NCBI GenBank assembly: GCA_030686995.1
Contig: CM060708.1
Span: 257,160,044 to 257,224,043, forward strand
Direction of reading: 5' to 3'
Origin: Artemisia argyi
Taxonomy: Eukaryota; Streptophyta; Magnoliopsida; Asterales; Asteraceae
Length of the DNA stretch: 64,000 nucleotides
Each line of letters starts with the position of its first letter. Within the stretch, counting starts at the first letter, position 1. The notes under the pieces are model-generated. The model saw only the letters and a program-made list of their open reading frames with translations. It ran no database searches and was not told where the DNA came from. The position numbers and the translations under genes are program-made. Of the stretch, positions 32,058 through 42,716 are shown piece after piece.

Positions 32058-32503
32058 CGGTGCATTTGGTATGCTACCCTGAATCAGAATAGGTATAAAT
32101 TTGATAGTAGTGATGGACCCTTCAGGTATGAAAGATCCATACATTATCATTTTGAGGTATATGAAGTAGCGAATATATCTATCATTCAATATCATATTTA
32201 AAAGATTTTGTGCATTTGGTATGTTGTCATTAATCACAATCGGTATTAGTTTCGGTATAAGATGTGTCCCTCACCTATGATAGATTTATGCCTCCTTTCT
32301 TGAACTCCTATGGAGTATGGACAATATTCATATTTTATTCCTATATAATGTGAGCCTCTCATCTTAACCAAATGTTTAGAATCATTACCACTATTATTTC
32401 CTCATTCATATAGGGGATACCAAACGCACTACATCTTAAACAAACACATGATTGGAATAAAATTTCATTCTCTGATTCTCATTCCGAGATACCAAACGCA
32501 TCA
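32058..32503. mobile_element. Tourist-like MITE with a second MITE nested inside
   Basis: The outer element has ends CGGTGCATTTGGTAT and ATACCAAACGCATCA, with TAA at 32055-32057 and 32504-32506. Inside, a second pair GTGCATTTGGTATG (near 32213) and GATACCAAACGCAC (near 32426) has the same end sequence, indicating insertion of a relative into it or an internal duplication. There is no coding capacity. Confidence 0.7.
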
Positions 32504-32789
32504 TAAATCTGATTTAATCCATGTTAGTATTAGAATATGAGTATTGTTTTTACTTTTTACTCAAACTATCATTTATTCACTGTTATAGATCTCCTTTGCT
32601 AAAAAAGCTCACTGTTATAGATCTTGAACATATGCTTTTTACTACTTTGAGGTTGGCCTTGAGCATGTAGAAACAAATAAACGGTGTGTGATACAAACTA
32701 GTCATCGCAAATGATCATATACATGTTTACGTCAATGGCTATATTTTATGTTCCGTTTGTAGCGAGTACGTTGAGAATGATGATCATCT

Positions 32790-33000
32790 ATTCTTTTTTA
32801 GAAAGGCAGCAATATATAAAAAGCACACAAAAAATGATACAAACAAACAGTATTCCTACTCTCCAAACAAGTCGATTAAAGAAAAAGGAACCCGAACATA
32901 AAACGAAACAAAAGCCAAAAGTACACCAGAGCACATACAAAATAAAAACGAAACAAACAACCCTATATCTAAAACAAAATAGTAAATCATCCAAATAAAT
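32790..33000 (-). mobile_element. LINE 3' end (minus strand), fragment
   Basis: On the minus strand the sequence is T-rich 3' UTR ending TATATATTGCTGCCTTTCTA plus A's. This is very like the tail TAATATGCCGTTGTTCTA plus A's of the plus-strand LINE at 33001-33435. The lysine-rich plus-strand frame is an artefact of this AT-rich UTR. Confidence 0.45.
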
Positions 33001-33435
33001 GCTTGTCAAATTTTGCGGAGTGGATTTCGTGGTGATCATCTCTTTTTCTCGTGTGGAATGGCCCTTGACCTTTGGGAGTAATTTGCGAGATGGTGTGATT
33101 TGGATATTTCGGGTGTGTCTAATTTTGCAGAGTGGCTTTCGTGGTTAGATGCTTGTCAAATGATGAAGACGTCTAGATTCATTCTTGGAGGGATTGCACA
33201 TACGATGTTGTGGTTTATATGGAATTTTCGCAATGTTTCTACTTCTAAACCGAAGAAGGTGAATCTTTGGGATTCTATAGTTTATTAATCGTTTTTGTGG
33301 ATTTCATCTAGAAATCTAAGTTGAATTTTAGTTGGGTAGGTTGGTTAGATAATCCCATTGTAAACATTGCTTTTTTGTAAGTGTTCGTGTTTTTAGCTTT
33401 TGCTAGTTAATAATATGCCGTTGTTCTAAAAAAAA
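33001..33435 (+). mobile_element. LINE 3' fragment with zf-RVT-like C-terminus
   Basis: The frame around 33030-33290 encodes the end of a plant L1-type ORF2. It has an FFSCGMA...LW phrase typical of the zf-RVT zinc-binding region, then MLWFIWNFRNVSTSKPKKV, resembling the usual LW-xxWxxRN signature, with a stop at 33058 and a terminal stop near 33287. A 3' UTR and an A tail (33428-33436) follow. The reverse transcriptase domain itself is missing (5' truncation). Confidence 0.65.
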
Positions 33436-33490
33436 ATTAAGTATGATTTTCCGATAAATTAAGGGGTTAACGCCTCGTTAAGGGGCAGAT

Positions 33491-33491
33491 G

Positions 33492-33529
<38 letters not shown>
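33491..33529 (+). repeat. Poly(A) run
   Basis: About 39 A's between GGGGCAGATG and TCACTTTACCCC. It may be the tail of another retroposed sequence or slippage. No duplication was found. Confidence 0.8.
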
Positions 33530-33532
<3 letters not shown>

Positions 33533-34320
33533 CTTTACCCCCTCAAATAAAGAGGTGTTTCTATAAATTGTTACTCCAAAGTATTTGATTAAAGTTTAGT
33601 GATTGATATAATGCTGACGTGGCTGTTGGTTAAAACCTAACTTTGGTTACAATACCCTTTGCTCTAACAGGTGAAACGTCAAGTTACCTACGATAAACGT
33701 CATGCTCCTTGGAAGAACACAAGACTACCGTTGGTATGACATAAATAACATACATTTCAATTACTAGTTTGGAAATTTAAATATTTTTAGAGCTCTTCCA
33801 ACATTGAGTCAAAATCAAGAAATGTGTCATGTGAATCTAGTCAAAGCTTGGCAGTTGGCAGCACCCCTGATTTTAAATGAACCAGATTTGATCTCCATTA
33901 CTCATATTTAAATCATCCAAATAAAAAAATAGCGACACCTAATTTCGGACTGTCATCATATTTATTATTTTTTCTCCTCAACAAGAACTCATAAACAACT
34001 ATCCTATGCCATTAACTATTGAAAAAAAAGACAATTTTTCATACTTATACAGCAACTATTGTATAACCTAATTGGAATTGCCTTATAAGAACTAATAGAT
34101 GAGAATTTTGTTGGGCAGTTTCATTTTAATTGTACCCGCATTTCAGAAAAAAAATAAGAGGCAATTTTTTCAAAATATCTTGCGTTTTCTTAATGTGTTT
34201 TGATATTTGTAGCCTTAAGTGCTATGGTTAAAAATTAAAGATGTGCATCAAAGGTGATACATTCACTTGCTAGGGAACAATTAAATTCACTAGATGGTTA
34301 ATCTATACTACTATATATAA
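33530..34320. other. Intergenic, no gene seen
   Basis: AT-rich DNA without a reading frame or RNA gene that I can support, ending at the Helitron-like terminus. Confidence 0.4.
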
Positions 34321-34800
34321 CTAGTCATTCAGACTCGTGGGTTGCACACGGGCTCTATCTAATTGGTCATAGCGTAATGTGTGGTATTTATTTTCGTCAT
34401 TAGGTTTGTAAGTTGTGATTGTATCACAACTTTTGTAAGCATTGCATGAGTTTATGAATGAGTTTAATTAGTTGTTTGGTGACTTTTATATTTAGACCGA
34501 GTCATTCATACCCGTGCGATGCACACGGGCTTAATCTAAATGTTCGTTAGTGTATTGTTCAACACTAATTTTCGTCATTACATGGTCTATATATAAGTGT
34601 TCATAGCGTAATCTTTGGCTTATTTTCGTCATTATATATCTAAGTTGTAATGTTATCACACATTTTCTAAGCATGACACACATTTAAATAGTTTATTGAC
34701 ATTAAAATAGTATATGTGAAGAGACTTTTTTCAAGATACTACATTTAAAAGAGTCTCTTCATATGTAATTTTTTAATATGTATAAGTTACATGCTAAATG
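34321..34800 (-). mobile_element. Helitron-like 3' terminus, doubled
   Basis: On the minus strand a GC hairpin (GCCCGTGTGCAACCCACGAG) is followed nine bases later by CTAG and then T: the canonical Helitron 3' end (hairpin, CTRR, insertion before T), at 34321. A second copy of the hairpin (GCCCGTGTGCATCGCACGGG) with GAATGACTCGG lies at about 34500-34535, and similar TTTTCGTCATTA phrases follow each. So two family ends lie in tandem. The 5' TC end is not found; the right limit given is arbitrary. Confidence 0.5.
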
Positions 34801-35448
34801 TCAAAGGGAGGTTAAACGCATACGGTTCTTTCAAAATAAATGTAAGCCTTATATAAAATGATAACAAAGTGATATTCTCTATATTTTGAGATCTAACTTG
34901 TGACAATGAATTATCCTTTTGGTTTATCATATCAAATACGGTAACTCCAAATTACTATGCTTAGTTACTCGAACTTTATTTTATCCACAAAAACCATTTA
35001 AGTTTTAATATTTTTTTATTGTTGTGAAAATCGGTCCAATATTGTCGGTATATTTAATTTGTAGCATATTGCGTATATAAATATATTTGAAGATATCAAT
35101 CTCAACATATAATTTTTCTACTCTTAATAACTAATATAACAATTTCATTTTGCCAAATTTGTTTGTCATTCTATAAATGAAACTAAAATCATATTAAGAT
35201 AATCAATTAATCTTCATAGTGATATTAACACACCGCAAGACAAAAAACTACATTAAGAGTAAAAATATTAAAATGCACCAACAAAGTGTAGTAATAATTA
35301 TTGATTAAAAATTGAATGCTCGTCACATTATTTTCAAGAAACTTACTTGTTAACTAATCAATAGTATTATCCCGTTAGTATTACATGAAGTAAAATATTG
35401 TATGTTTAATTTGTAACGTACAATTAATATGAATGCTAAGTATTCATT

Positions 35449-35597
35449 CTACCGATGGCCGTGGCGTTGTTCTTGTTTTTGTTGTTGTTCTTGTTGTTTT
35501 TGTCTTTGTCGTTGTTGTTCGTTGGCTTTTTGCATGTTTTGTTCTTGATACAATTTTTGTGACTTCTCGATCTCTTTCTTTAATGATTCTTGACGTG
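35449..35597 (-). other. Exon-like Gln-rich coiled-coil segment (possible captured gene fragment)
   Basis: On the minus strand an acceptor-like TTGTTTTTTGTAG precedes an open segment with RQESLKKEIEKSQKLYQEQN, then a Gln/Lys/Arg-rich run, ending in TAG at 35449-35451. The heptad-like charge pattern suggests a coiled coil. There are no upstream exons I can defend. It lies 1.1 kb from a minus-strand Helitron end, and Helitrons commonly carry gene pieces. It may also be a trinucleotide-repeat artefact. Confidence 0.3.
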
Positions 35598-36159
35598 CTA
35601 CAAAAAACAATTAGATATAGTTGATCGTTAGTAACTTAAATACAATTAATCAATATATTGCATTTTCGATCAAAGTAAAAATGTTCGTGCATGTTTCACT
35701 TAATTGATAAGACAACGATGTGTAGGATCTCTTAAACCATTAGAGAAGATGATGTTACTACCAAACCTCCTAAGCGGCATCTTTATGTCCTACATTGTTA
35801 CACACACAAAACACACGTGAAATTTACATGAAACAATATAAATCAATATGCTAAATAAGTAAGACGATATGATGCTTACTTTACCACCATAATAAGTTGT
35901 AGCACAATGTGCACGCGGTGTGGAGGAAGTTGTGGTTTGTTGTGTGTGATTTTTGACACATTATATAGTTGATAAAATATTTGTAACTCATGGATGGTAA
36001 GGTAAAAAGACTAACCACTAATTGGTGTGTTTAATTTATGCATTCATGGCACCAAACACTTCATCTCCTATGTAATTATGCTTATGCATGACTATTAAAT
36101 CAATGTACTAACACATCGAGCATCCACATTTCACTTTCAATTCATGAGTTATTTATTAT

Positions 36160-36600
36160 CAATGTTGCAAAAATCGTGAATCGGTAGTCGGGCGGTCGAC
36201 CACCCTGCAGCCTGTAATCGGTCAAGGCGGTGATTAATCGGTGATTAATCGGTTTGGCATTTTCTGCATGTTTTGGGAATTTCTGGAGAGCAAACTAAGG
36301 ATCTTAACTGATTCCAAGCCTTCTATGTTTACAAACCTCAATAAAAGGCTTCAATTCTGATTATGAGGTCCATTGTACGTTATAAGTGAAATAAACGATC
36401 CCCAAATTAAGTAAAATGCCTAAATTTTGATTTTTTTTAAATTGACCGATTCGGCCGATTTTTGGCCGATTCGACCGATTTTTGACCGATTTTTCTGATT
36501 TTTTTGCCTAGGCCGATTTTTTCACCGATTTTCGAAAATCGACAAGGTGCATCACCGATTAGCGATTAATCGACCGATTCGGCCGATTTTTGCAACATTG
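36160..36600. mobile_element. hAT-like MITE rich in CCGATT
   Basis: Termini CAATGTTGCAAAAATCG and CGATTTTTGCAACATTG are perfect inverted repeats. Flanks TTTATTAT (36152-36159) and TTAATTAT (36601-36608) are an 8-bp duplication with one difference. The 441-bp interior repeats CCGATT/AATCGG. Confidence 0.85.
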
Positions 36601-36848
36601 TTAATTATTATCACTTACATTTATAAGGCTACTTAAGCTTTTATTATATATAATGCAATTAGGACATTCTATAATTAGATTGGCTTAAAATTCAGCCACT
36701 TTCTTACTAATTATGGAATTAAGAATGCTTAATAACTCAAACCTGTAGAACCTACAGAAAATTTAGAGAACCCGTTGCAACTAAACGTCTAATCGAACCT
36801 ACAGACAATTTATTTTCACTTGTACCCGCCCCGCATCGCGCGGGCACC

Positions 36849-37112
36849 TGATACGACCCGGTTAGGGGTTGTATCGGGATAGGGCACCACTTCAAGCGGG
36901 CGCGAGCTCCTTAAGAATTAAAGATGAAGAAAACAAGATATATTTTTATTTGACAAAGCTTAATGATTCTATTTATAATGACGCGGTATAAATACCCAAT
37001 AAAGATAACTCCTACCACAATGACACTTTCGTAGATAACGACTCACATGACACAATCCTAACATGACTCAAATACGACTAAACAAAAGATAGTTATCTAA
37101 AGGTTCGTAACA
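36849..37112 (+). mobile_element. Possible short solo LTR
   Basis: Begins TGATACGACC and ends GGTTCGTAACA (inverse TGTTACGAACC), a plausible LTR end pair. Flanks GCACC and ACACC differ at one base. A TATA box GGTATAAATACCC lies at about 36985-36997. Immediately before it, CCCGCCCCGCATCGCGCGGG forms a hairpin followed by CACCTGA-T, so a plus-strand Helitron end at 36851 is the competing reading. Confidence 0.4.
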
Positions 37113-37272
37113 ACACCCTTCTAGTTATTTTGAATGTATAAACAATTAATGTAGGGATTTTTTTAACATAACCTTAAGAGCTATGTTAAACATTTTCATT
37201 TTCTAATAATCTTTCAATTTTAATATATTTTATATAACAATACGCTTCTTGAATGTAATTGTTCGTGCTTAG

Positions 37273-37686
37273 TAGGGGTGTCATTCGGGTCAACCCGACC
37301 CGATAAGCCTCTATCGGGTCGGGTCTATTGGGTTTCCAAAAAATAAAAATTAACCCGCAACCCGATTCATAAGGAATCGGGTTCGGGTCTATAGGGTTAT
37401 CGGGTTTATCGGGCTGGGCTTATCGGGTCAACCCGATAACGAAATAATTAAGCTTGAAACATGGTTTAGTTTAAAAATTATAAAACTTTTAATGGGTTAT
37501 TATAGCTTATCGGGTCAACCCGATTACCCGATAACGAAATAATTAAGACCCGCAAACCGACCCTATAAGGCTATCGGGTTGACCCGATAACCCGATAAGG
37601 TATATTGGACCCGAATCAACCCGACCCTATAAGGTCTTATCGGGTTCGGTTCGGATCGGGTCGGGTCGACGCATATGACACCCCTA
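37273..37686. mobile_element. hAT-type MITE rich in CGGGTT/AACCCG
   Basis: Termini TAGGGGTGTCATTCGGGTC and GCATATGACACCCCTA are inverted, with an exact 8-bp duplication GTGCTTAG at 37265-37272 and 37687-37694. The interior is made of ACCCGATAA/TTATCGGGT units; no coding. Confidence 0.9.
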
Positions 37687-37694
37687 GTGCTTAG

Positions 37695-38550
37695 TGCGGG
37701 AATATACGCAGTTTGAATCACTAGCATTTCCCTCAAACTAAAATTAACAAGAAAACATTTTTTGTTTCACAATTTGGAAAAACAATAAACTTAAACTTGA
37801 ACGGGAATAATATAATTAAGTTGTTTGCTTTGCAATAAAACATATTCAGATTCATCAATTTTCTGGAAAAAAATATAAACCAATAATTCACGTAACAAAG
37901 TTAAATATCTATTTTCCTTTTAGAGAATTTTGTTATACTGTACAACTTTATTTTCTTATATGTGGTACTACCCAAACAAAAATATTAGATGATCTTTTTT
38001 CATTCAAACTGTCACACGCACACACATTATACGTGTCAGAATTTTGTGAATAGGAGTAAAATGCAAAGTTTAGAGTAATTATTTGATTATAACAAAAAAT
38101 AGCCAAAAATCTTATCCTTAATAGTAGTCATTTTTCATTTTCTTGAGGTAATGTTATGATTTGAAAATGATGAATACGCAATCAAGGATGAAATAAATAA
38201 CGTGTCAAGACATAAGTGGTGCAAAGTGGGGTGGTGTCTTGGACCTTGCATAATTACTTTACTTTCGGTCAAACAAATGACCAGATATGGCCGAACTCCA
38301 GTACAGTCAAACAAACACACTCACTGTCATGGTCAAGCTGTTTCCTCTTTTTTTAGTATTTCATTTCTTTGTTTACAAAATTGGACCCCACATACCTTAC
38401 CCACACGACACACCACCTCAATCTTTAATCACCTTATAATATTCCCCTGATTTATAAAATATATCCCTCTAATTCATCGTATTTGCAAAAGTGTTCATAG
38501 TTAATTACTTGTAGATATTTATCGGGGAACCAACAAAGTTACGCGCTTAA
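37695..38550. other. Intergenic, no gene seen
   Basis: AT-rich. The overlapping short frames at 38135-38450 run antisense to each other and match no family that I recognise. Confidence 0.35.
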
Positions 38551-38701
38551 GGAGGTGTTTGTTAAAGCTTATATGAGGCTTATGAGCTTATTTGTTTTCA
38601 AGTTAAGCCCAAAATTTACAGCTTTTTGAGACTTGTAGGCTTATATAAGCCGAAATCAAATAAGCTCATAAACCCATATATAAGCTTAAACAAACACCCT
38701 C
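38551..38701. mobile_element. Tourist-like MITE, 151 bp
   Basis: Ends GGAGGTGTTTGTTAAAGCTT and AAGCTTAAACAAACACCCTC are inverted, flanked by TAA at 38548-38550 and 38702-38704. The GGNGGTGTTTG end is classic for PIF/Harbinger MITEs. The whole unit can fold into a hairpin through GCTTAT/ATAAGC. Confidence 0.85.
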
Positions 38702-39307
38702 TAAAAGTAATCACAAATTGCTTCCCGTAAAATTGGACTTGGGACTCTGCTGAAGCAATAAACCGGTAAACGGATAAGGTTTTTTGTTGCTCAGATTATC
38801 TAGAGAGGACATATCTTTTTGCTTCAGATTTTTTACGTGGTCTCACCGGATTAATACAAAAAATATTTCCGGCCATTACTAAATCACCCTCAAATGTACA
38901 TCTAATTTCTTTTGACTCTTAACTTCTTATAAAGAAACTTGCGTCTCGACTGTTTTGTGAATAAACTACGCCTTTTATGGTTATGATTCCCGCAACTACT
39001 AGTGTGGTGTGTATTATTTATTAAACATATCATTAAGTATTGTCAAATGAATTATTATGTTAGGATGAAAGTATGTATGGTTTGGATGTGTGTTTTCTAG
39101 TTTAAAATGAAGGGTAGATGAGTCTTCCAAATTCTCTTCCAATGAGAATCAAAGTTTACATTAGGCAAAATGGAATAAAATCTTTCGTGAACATATTTTT
39201 AAAATTATTTAGAGATTCTTTTGGAGAAGAGTAGAAGACCATGGATTTTATGGTGTTTTGGAAATGATGTTTGCCTAGTAAACAAGTGCTCCTAGTATAA
39301 TTGAGAA

Positions 39308-39506
39308 GGGTTTTTCTAACTTGTGCCCTGGGGCACAAGTTAAGAACACCAAAAGGACAGAGGGTCTTACGAAAAAGTATAAGAAAGTTTTTAGGGATCC
39401 ATGAATTTTGTTGTGCTTTCTTGTACTTTCTTGTATTTTTTTGTGGGACATTCTATCATTTTGGTGTACTTAACTTGTGCCCTCAGGGCACAAGTTAGAA
39501 AAACCC
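39308..39506. mobile_element. Mutator-like MITE with long inverted ends
   Basis: Nearly 50-bp inverted ends begin GGGTTTTTCTAACTTGTGCC. Each end itself contains an AACTTGTGCCC/GGGCACAAGTT palindrome. Flanks AATTGAGAA (39299-39307) and AATTGCGAA (39507-39515) form a 9-bp duplication with one difference, as for Mutator-like elements. The 199-bp element is non-coding. Confidence 0.8.
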
Positions 39507-39515
39507 AATTGCGAA

Positions 39516-40069
39516 TTAAATTCCTTTCGTTTTTTGGGAGTATATATAGGATTTTAAGCATTATAATATCATTATAGACATGGACAAAACTTTCCATGGT
39601 ACTAGTGTTTATTTCTTTACTAAGAGATGATAATGAAAAGTTAAGCATGCAACAGCAATATTCACATGGAATCTTAACTGAGCCTAGTGTAACAAAATTT
39701 GTCAGTAATTTCAAGGTTGTAAGTTGTACTATCTAGCTAATTAAGATTATTTGACTCGACTATCTAAATATTCTTTAAAAAAGTAATGAGAATGGTAATG
39801 ACTCTTTCACAATATCATTGTCTTGTCATGCGTGCATCACATATACTTGTTCTACAATTGCATATTCCGTTACTTAAATTTTCTTTAATGAGATCAGTGA
39901 GATGGTGAACGTTTTACTTGATGGAACTTTGACAACTCATTGTATATCTATTTGATTATTGATGGAACATGTAATGTCTTTTGATCGAACATAAGGCATT
40001 TATGAAGCAAAATCATTGCTTTGATTTTTATAGTGATGAAATAGCTATAAATCAACTAGTACGATTCAC
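39516..40069. other. Intergenic, no gene seen
   Basis: No coding or RNA gene is supported in this AT-rich stretch. Confidence 0.35.
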
Positions 40070-40086
40070 GATATTGTAAATGATAT

Positions 40087-40295
40087 GAACCACTCAAGGC
40101 TGGTCTTAATGGCAAGAGAGCGTATGGCTATCACACTAAAATATGTGAGGTCTTAAGTTTAATTCCTAGTTGCAAACAATCTTGAAATAACTATGCCAAC
40201 CTTCTAAAAAGGTAGGGCTTTACCTGGTTTGAGTATGTGAGGCGGTAGATTCACATCATGTTAATTAGTCGGCAAAAAAGTCGAAAACCATAAAA
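40087..40295 (+). mobile_element. SINE with 17-bp target duplication
   Basis: A 209-bp insertion flanked by exact GATATTGTAAATGATAT copies at 40070-40086 and 40296-40312. It carries a tRNA-like head with an A-box-like CTGGTCTTAATGGC and a B-box-like AAGTTTAATTCC, and ends GAAAACCATAAAA. The long, exact duplication shows LINE-mediated retroposition. It is related to 45713-45942 through a shared tail (TTAGTCRGYAAAAAARTCGA). Confidence 0.85.
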
Positions 40296-40650
40296 GATAT
40301 TGTAAATGATATCACAATGGAAGTGGAAATAATGAAAGTTGAAGGGGTTATAGTGAAAGTTGTAATAACATTGAGATGTGTTCATGGGTAGTTTTACGAG
40401 ATATGCTCACTTTTATACGGTCTCGGTTCGTGCGTGTGGCCTGGCTAACCAAGTACTCCTCGTGCGGCGTTTTATTCACAAGACTTGACTACAAAAATCG
40501 AATCACGTGCGCCAATTCACATTACTCTTTTCTCATTCGTTCTTCATTCTAAATTAACAACTTTTTTAATCACTAATTATAATTTTAGAAAAAAGATGGC
40601 AAACTATTATTTAATTCATATAATATGTTAATATGATTTAATTTAATTTA

Positions 40651-40653
<3 letters not shown>

Positions 40654-40733
<80 letters not shown>
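40654..40733. repeat. (TTA)n microsatellite
   Basis: About 26 uninterrupted ATT/TTA units after a TTTAATTTAATTTAA run. Confidence 0.95.
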
Positions 40734-40734
<1 letters not shown>

Positions 40735-41486
40735 AAACTTGATGTAGAAACATAATACTTTGTAGGTAGATTTTTTACAACTATTTTGTGTGAAATAAGT
40801 GATACTCTATTCTTACAAAAATAAATTTCTACATTGTTATTTTGGTTGTCATTCATTCTCAATTGCAAACAATCATATTATCTTTAAGTGAGTAAATACG
40901 AAATTTCATTGGTGCATTAGTTATCTAGTTTTTATTAAAGCACGTCTGTTTTTTAAAGGTACATTTAGCTCGGACGAAGAAAGTATATCATTTAGCTTTG
41001 TCGAGTTGAGCTAAATATTTGTGAAGCTACAATAATTTGATTAGCATTCTTTATTTTCTCAAAACTTTTTATAAATAATGTTAAAGCAAATAACTCGGCT
41101 AACAAAACTATTGATTAGCTAGAAAAAGCCTCTTTTTCTTTTCACTACATCCAAATATCGATAAAATTGCATAGAATGATGCACATGTGTTGAGGACCCA
41201 TTTAACTCAAAGTCACATGGTGAGGGCTATTTATGTCATTTCACTAATTCTAGAATTTATAATTTCGTAATCAAAAGCATTTGAACTGGAAACATCAAGT
41301 AGACACGTGTTACCATTACCACGTGCGGAGCGGTCTAAATGGCTCAAGTATCGGTCCCAAACACTATTACATCAAATTAATTTTTTAATTTGAATAACAT
41401 ATTTTAAAGTATGTTTTGAAATAAAAGTTAAATATTTTCCAATTAAGCAGTTATATTTGTTGATTTTACCAGCTAGTAAATTAATA
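40734..41486. other. Intergenic, no gene seen
   Basis: AT-rich; no supportable gene. It includes an ACACGTGTTACC-type ACGT core at about 41305, without wider promoter context. Confidence 0.35.
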
Positions 41487-41736
41487 CTCTCTCCGTTACA
41501 TAATAACTGTTCAGTTTAACTTTTTTAAATATTTATTTCTCAACTTTAACTTTAAATATTTTTGTTTTCGTTTTATAATATTTAATGAAAATCATACCAA
41601 TAAAAATACATTTAAATTCCATCATTCATATATTTTTGATCAAATGTTGTATAAAGTAAAGAAAAATATTTAAAGTTAAAGTTGACAAAAAAACTTAAAA
41701 AAGTCAAAGTGAACAGCTTTTATGGGACAAAGGTAG
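41487..41736. mobile_element. Stowaway-like (Tc1/mariner) MITE
   Basis: Ends CTCTCTCCGTTAC and GGGACAAAGGTAG are inverted variants of the Stowaway terminus CTCCCTCCGTCCC, with TA on each side (41485-41486 and 41737-41738). The arms TTTAACTTTAAATATTT and AAATATTTAAAGTTAAAG pair along the element, giving a 250-bp foldback. Confidence 0.85.
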
Positions 41737-41738
41737 TA

Positions 41739-42716
41739 TCTTATTAGCGATTAATAAACGTCAAAGTTAAATAAAAACAATTCAAAAAAAATTAATCAAT
41801 TTTATTTTTATAAAAAATTATTTGTATACTTAAATTTAACATAATCTACACTACTTATAAAACATAAATAAAATCTCTTATAATTTAAAAACTCTTAAAA
41901 TGTTATATGCACAAAATATTTTTTTACTAAAAATATAATAAAATCCAACACTCACTTAATTTTTATTTATTTATTTATTTATTTATTTATTTTTCTTTCT
42001 TTCCTCATTTTGGGTATTTTTGAAGTTATTGTCATTTGAATGAAAATATTGTTGTGAATAATATAGCAAGTTTATCATATTACATCTAATGATATTAAAA
42101 ATTACAAACTTCGATCAAAGTTTTCTAGTAATTGCATAAAGGTAAAATGTTTTTATTCAAAAACTAATATAGAGAAAAGTAAATATATTTTTTTTCCGTA
42201 TTTTTTTTTCAAGGGTACAAGTTTCAATGAAGTTAAATTCGGTAACAATATAAAAATAAAAATCATACAGATTTTAATATATACTCATCACTTCTTTGCT
42301 TTATTGCTTTGTGATAAGGGCATTCAACCTTTGCCCTTAAATTAAAATTCTCTCTTCACACACACACAGGTTCTTCCAATCTGGGTCTCTTTCAATTTTC
42401 ATTATTCATTTATTTTAATAAAACCAACCCCTTTTATTTTAATCACATAACCTCACTTTTAAAAAAGGTCATTATAGATCTATGTGTTTGTTTAATAATT
42501 ATTTATTTATATATCCATTGACTGTTCCTCTATTGGTTTTATGATTCAATACCTTTTAAACCTTTGAATACGACACCTTTGATTTTAGTGTTATGAGTCT
42601 TTTGACCAAAAGTTGAAAATTTTGTTAAAGTGACTCATACCACATTTCCACCCACATTTTTATTTTCTTTCTTTGTGTTTTTGATAATATCATAATATCA
42701 TAAAACCTTAAAAAAA
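41739..42716 (+). promoter_or_regulatory. 5' flank and probable promoter of the U-box gene
   Basis: The stretch holds AT-rich DNA, a (TTTA)n run at 41965-41995, and a CT/CA-rich stretch at 42350-42370 typical of plant 5' regions. There is a TATA-like TTATTTATATATCC near 42500 and a TTGACC W-box core near 42602. The exact start site cannot be set. Confidence 0.35.

Noticed and set aside
32711..32998. Lysine-rich 95-codon frame
   Set aside because: AT-rich antisense of a LINE 3' UTR; low complexity and no start context.
35433..35624. Val-rich plus-strand frame
   Set aside because: It is the shadow of the Gln-rich minus-strand segment made of trinucleotide runs.
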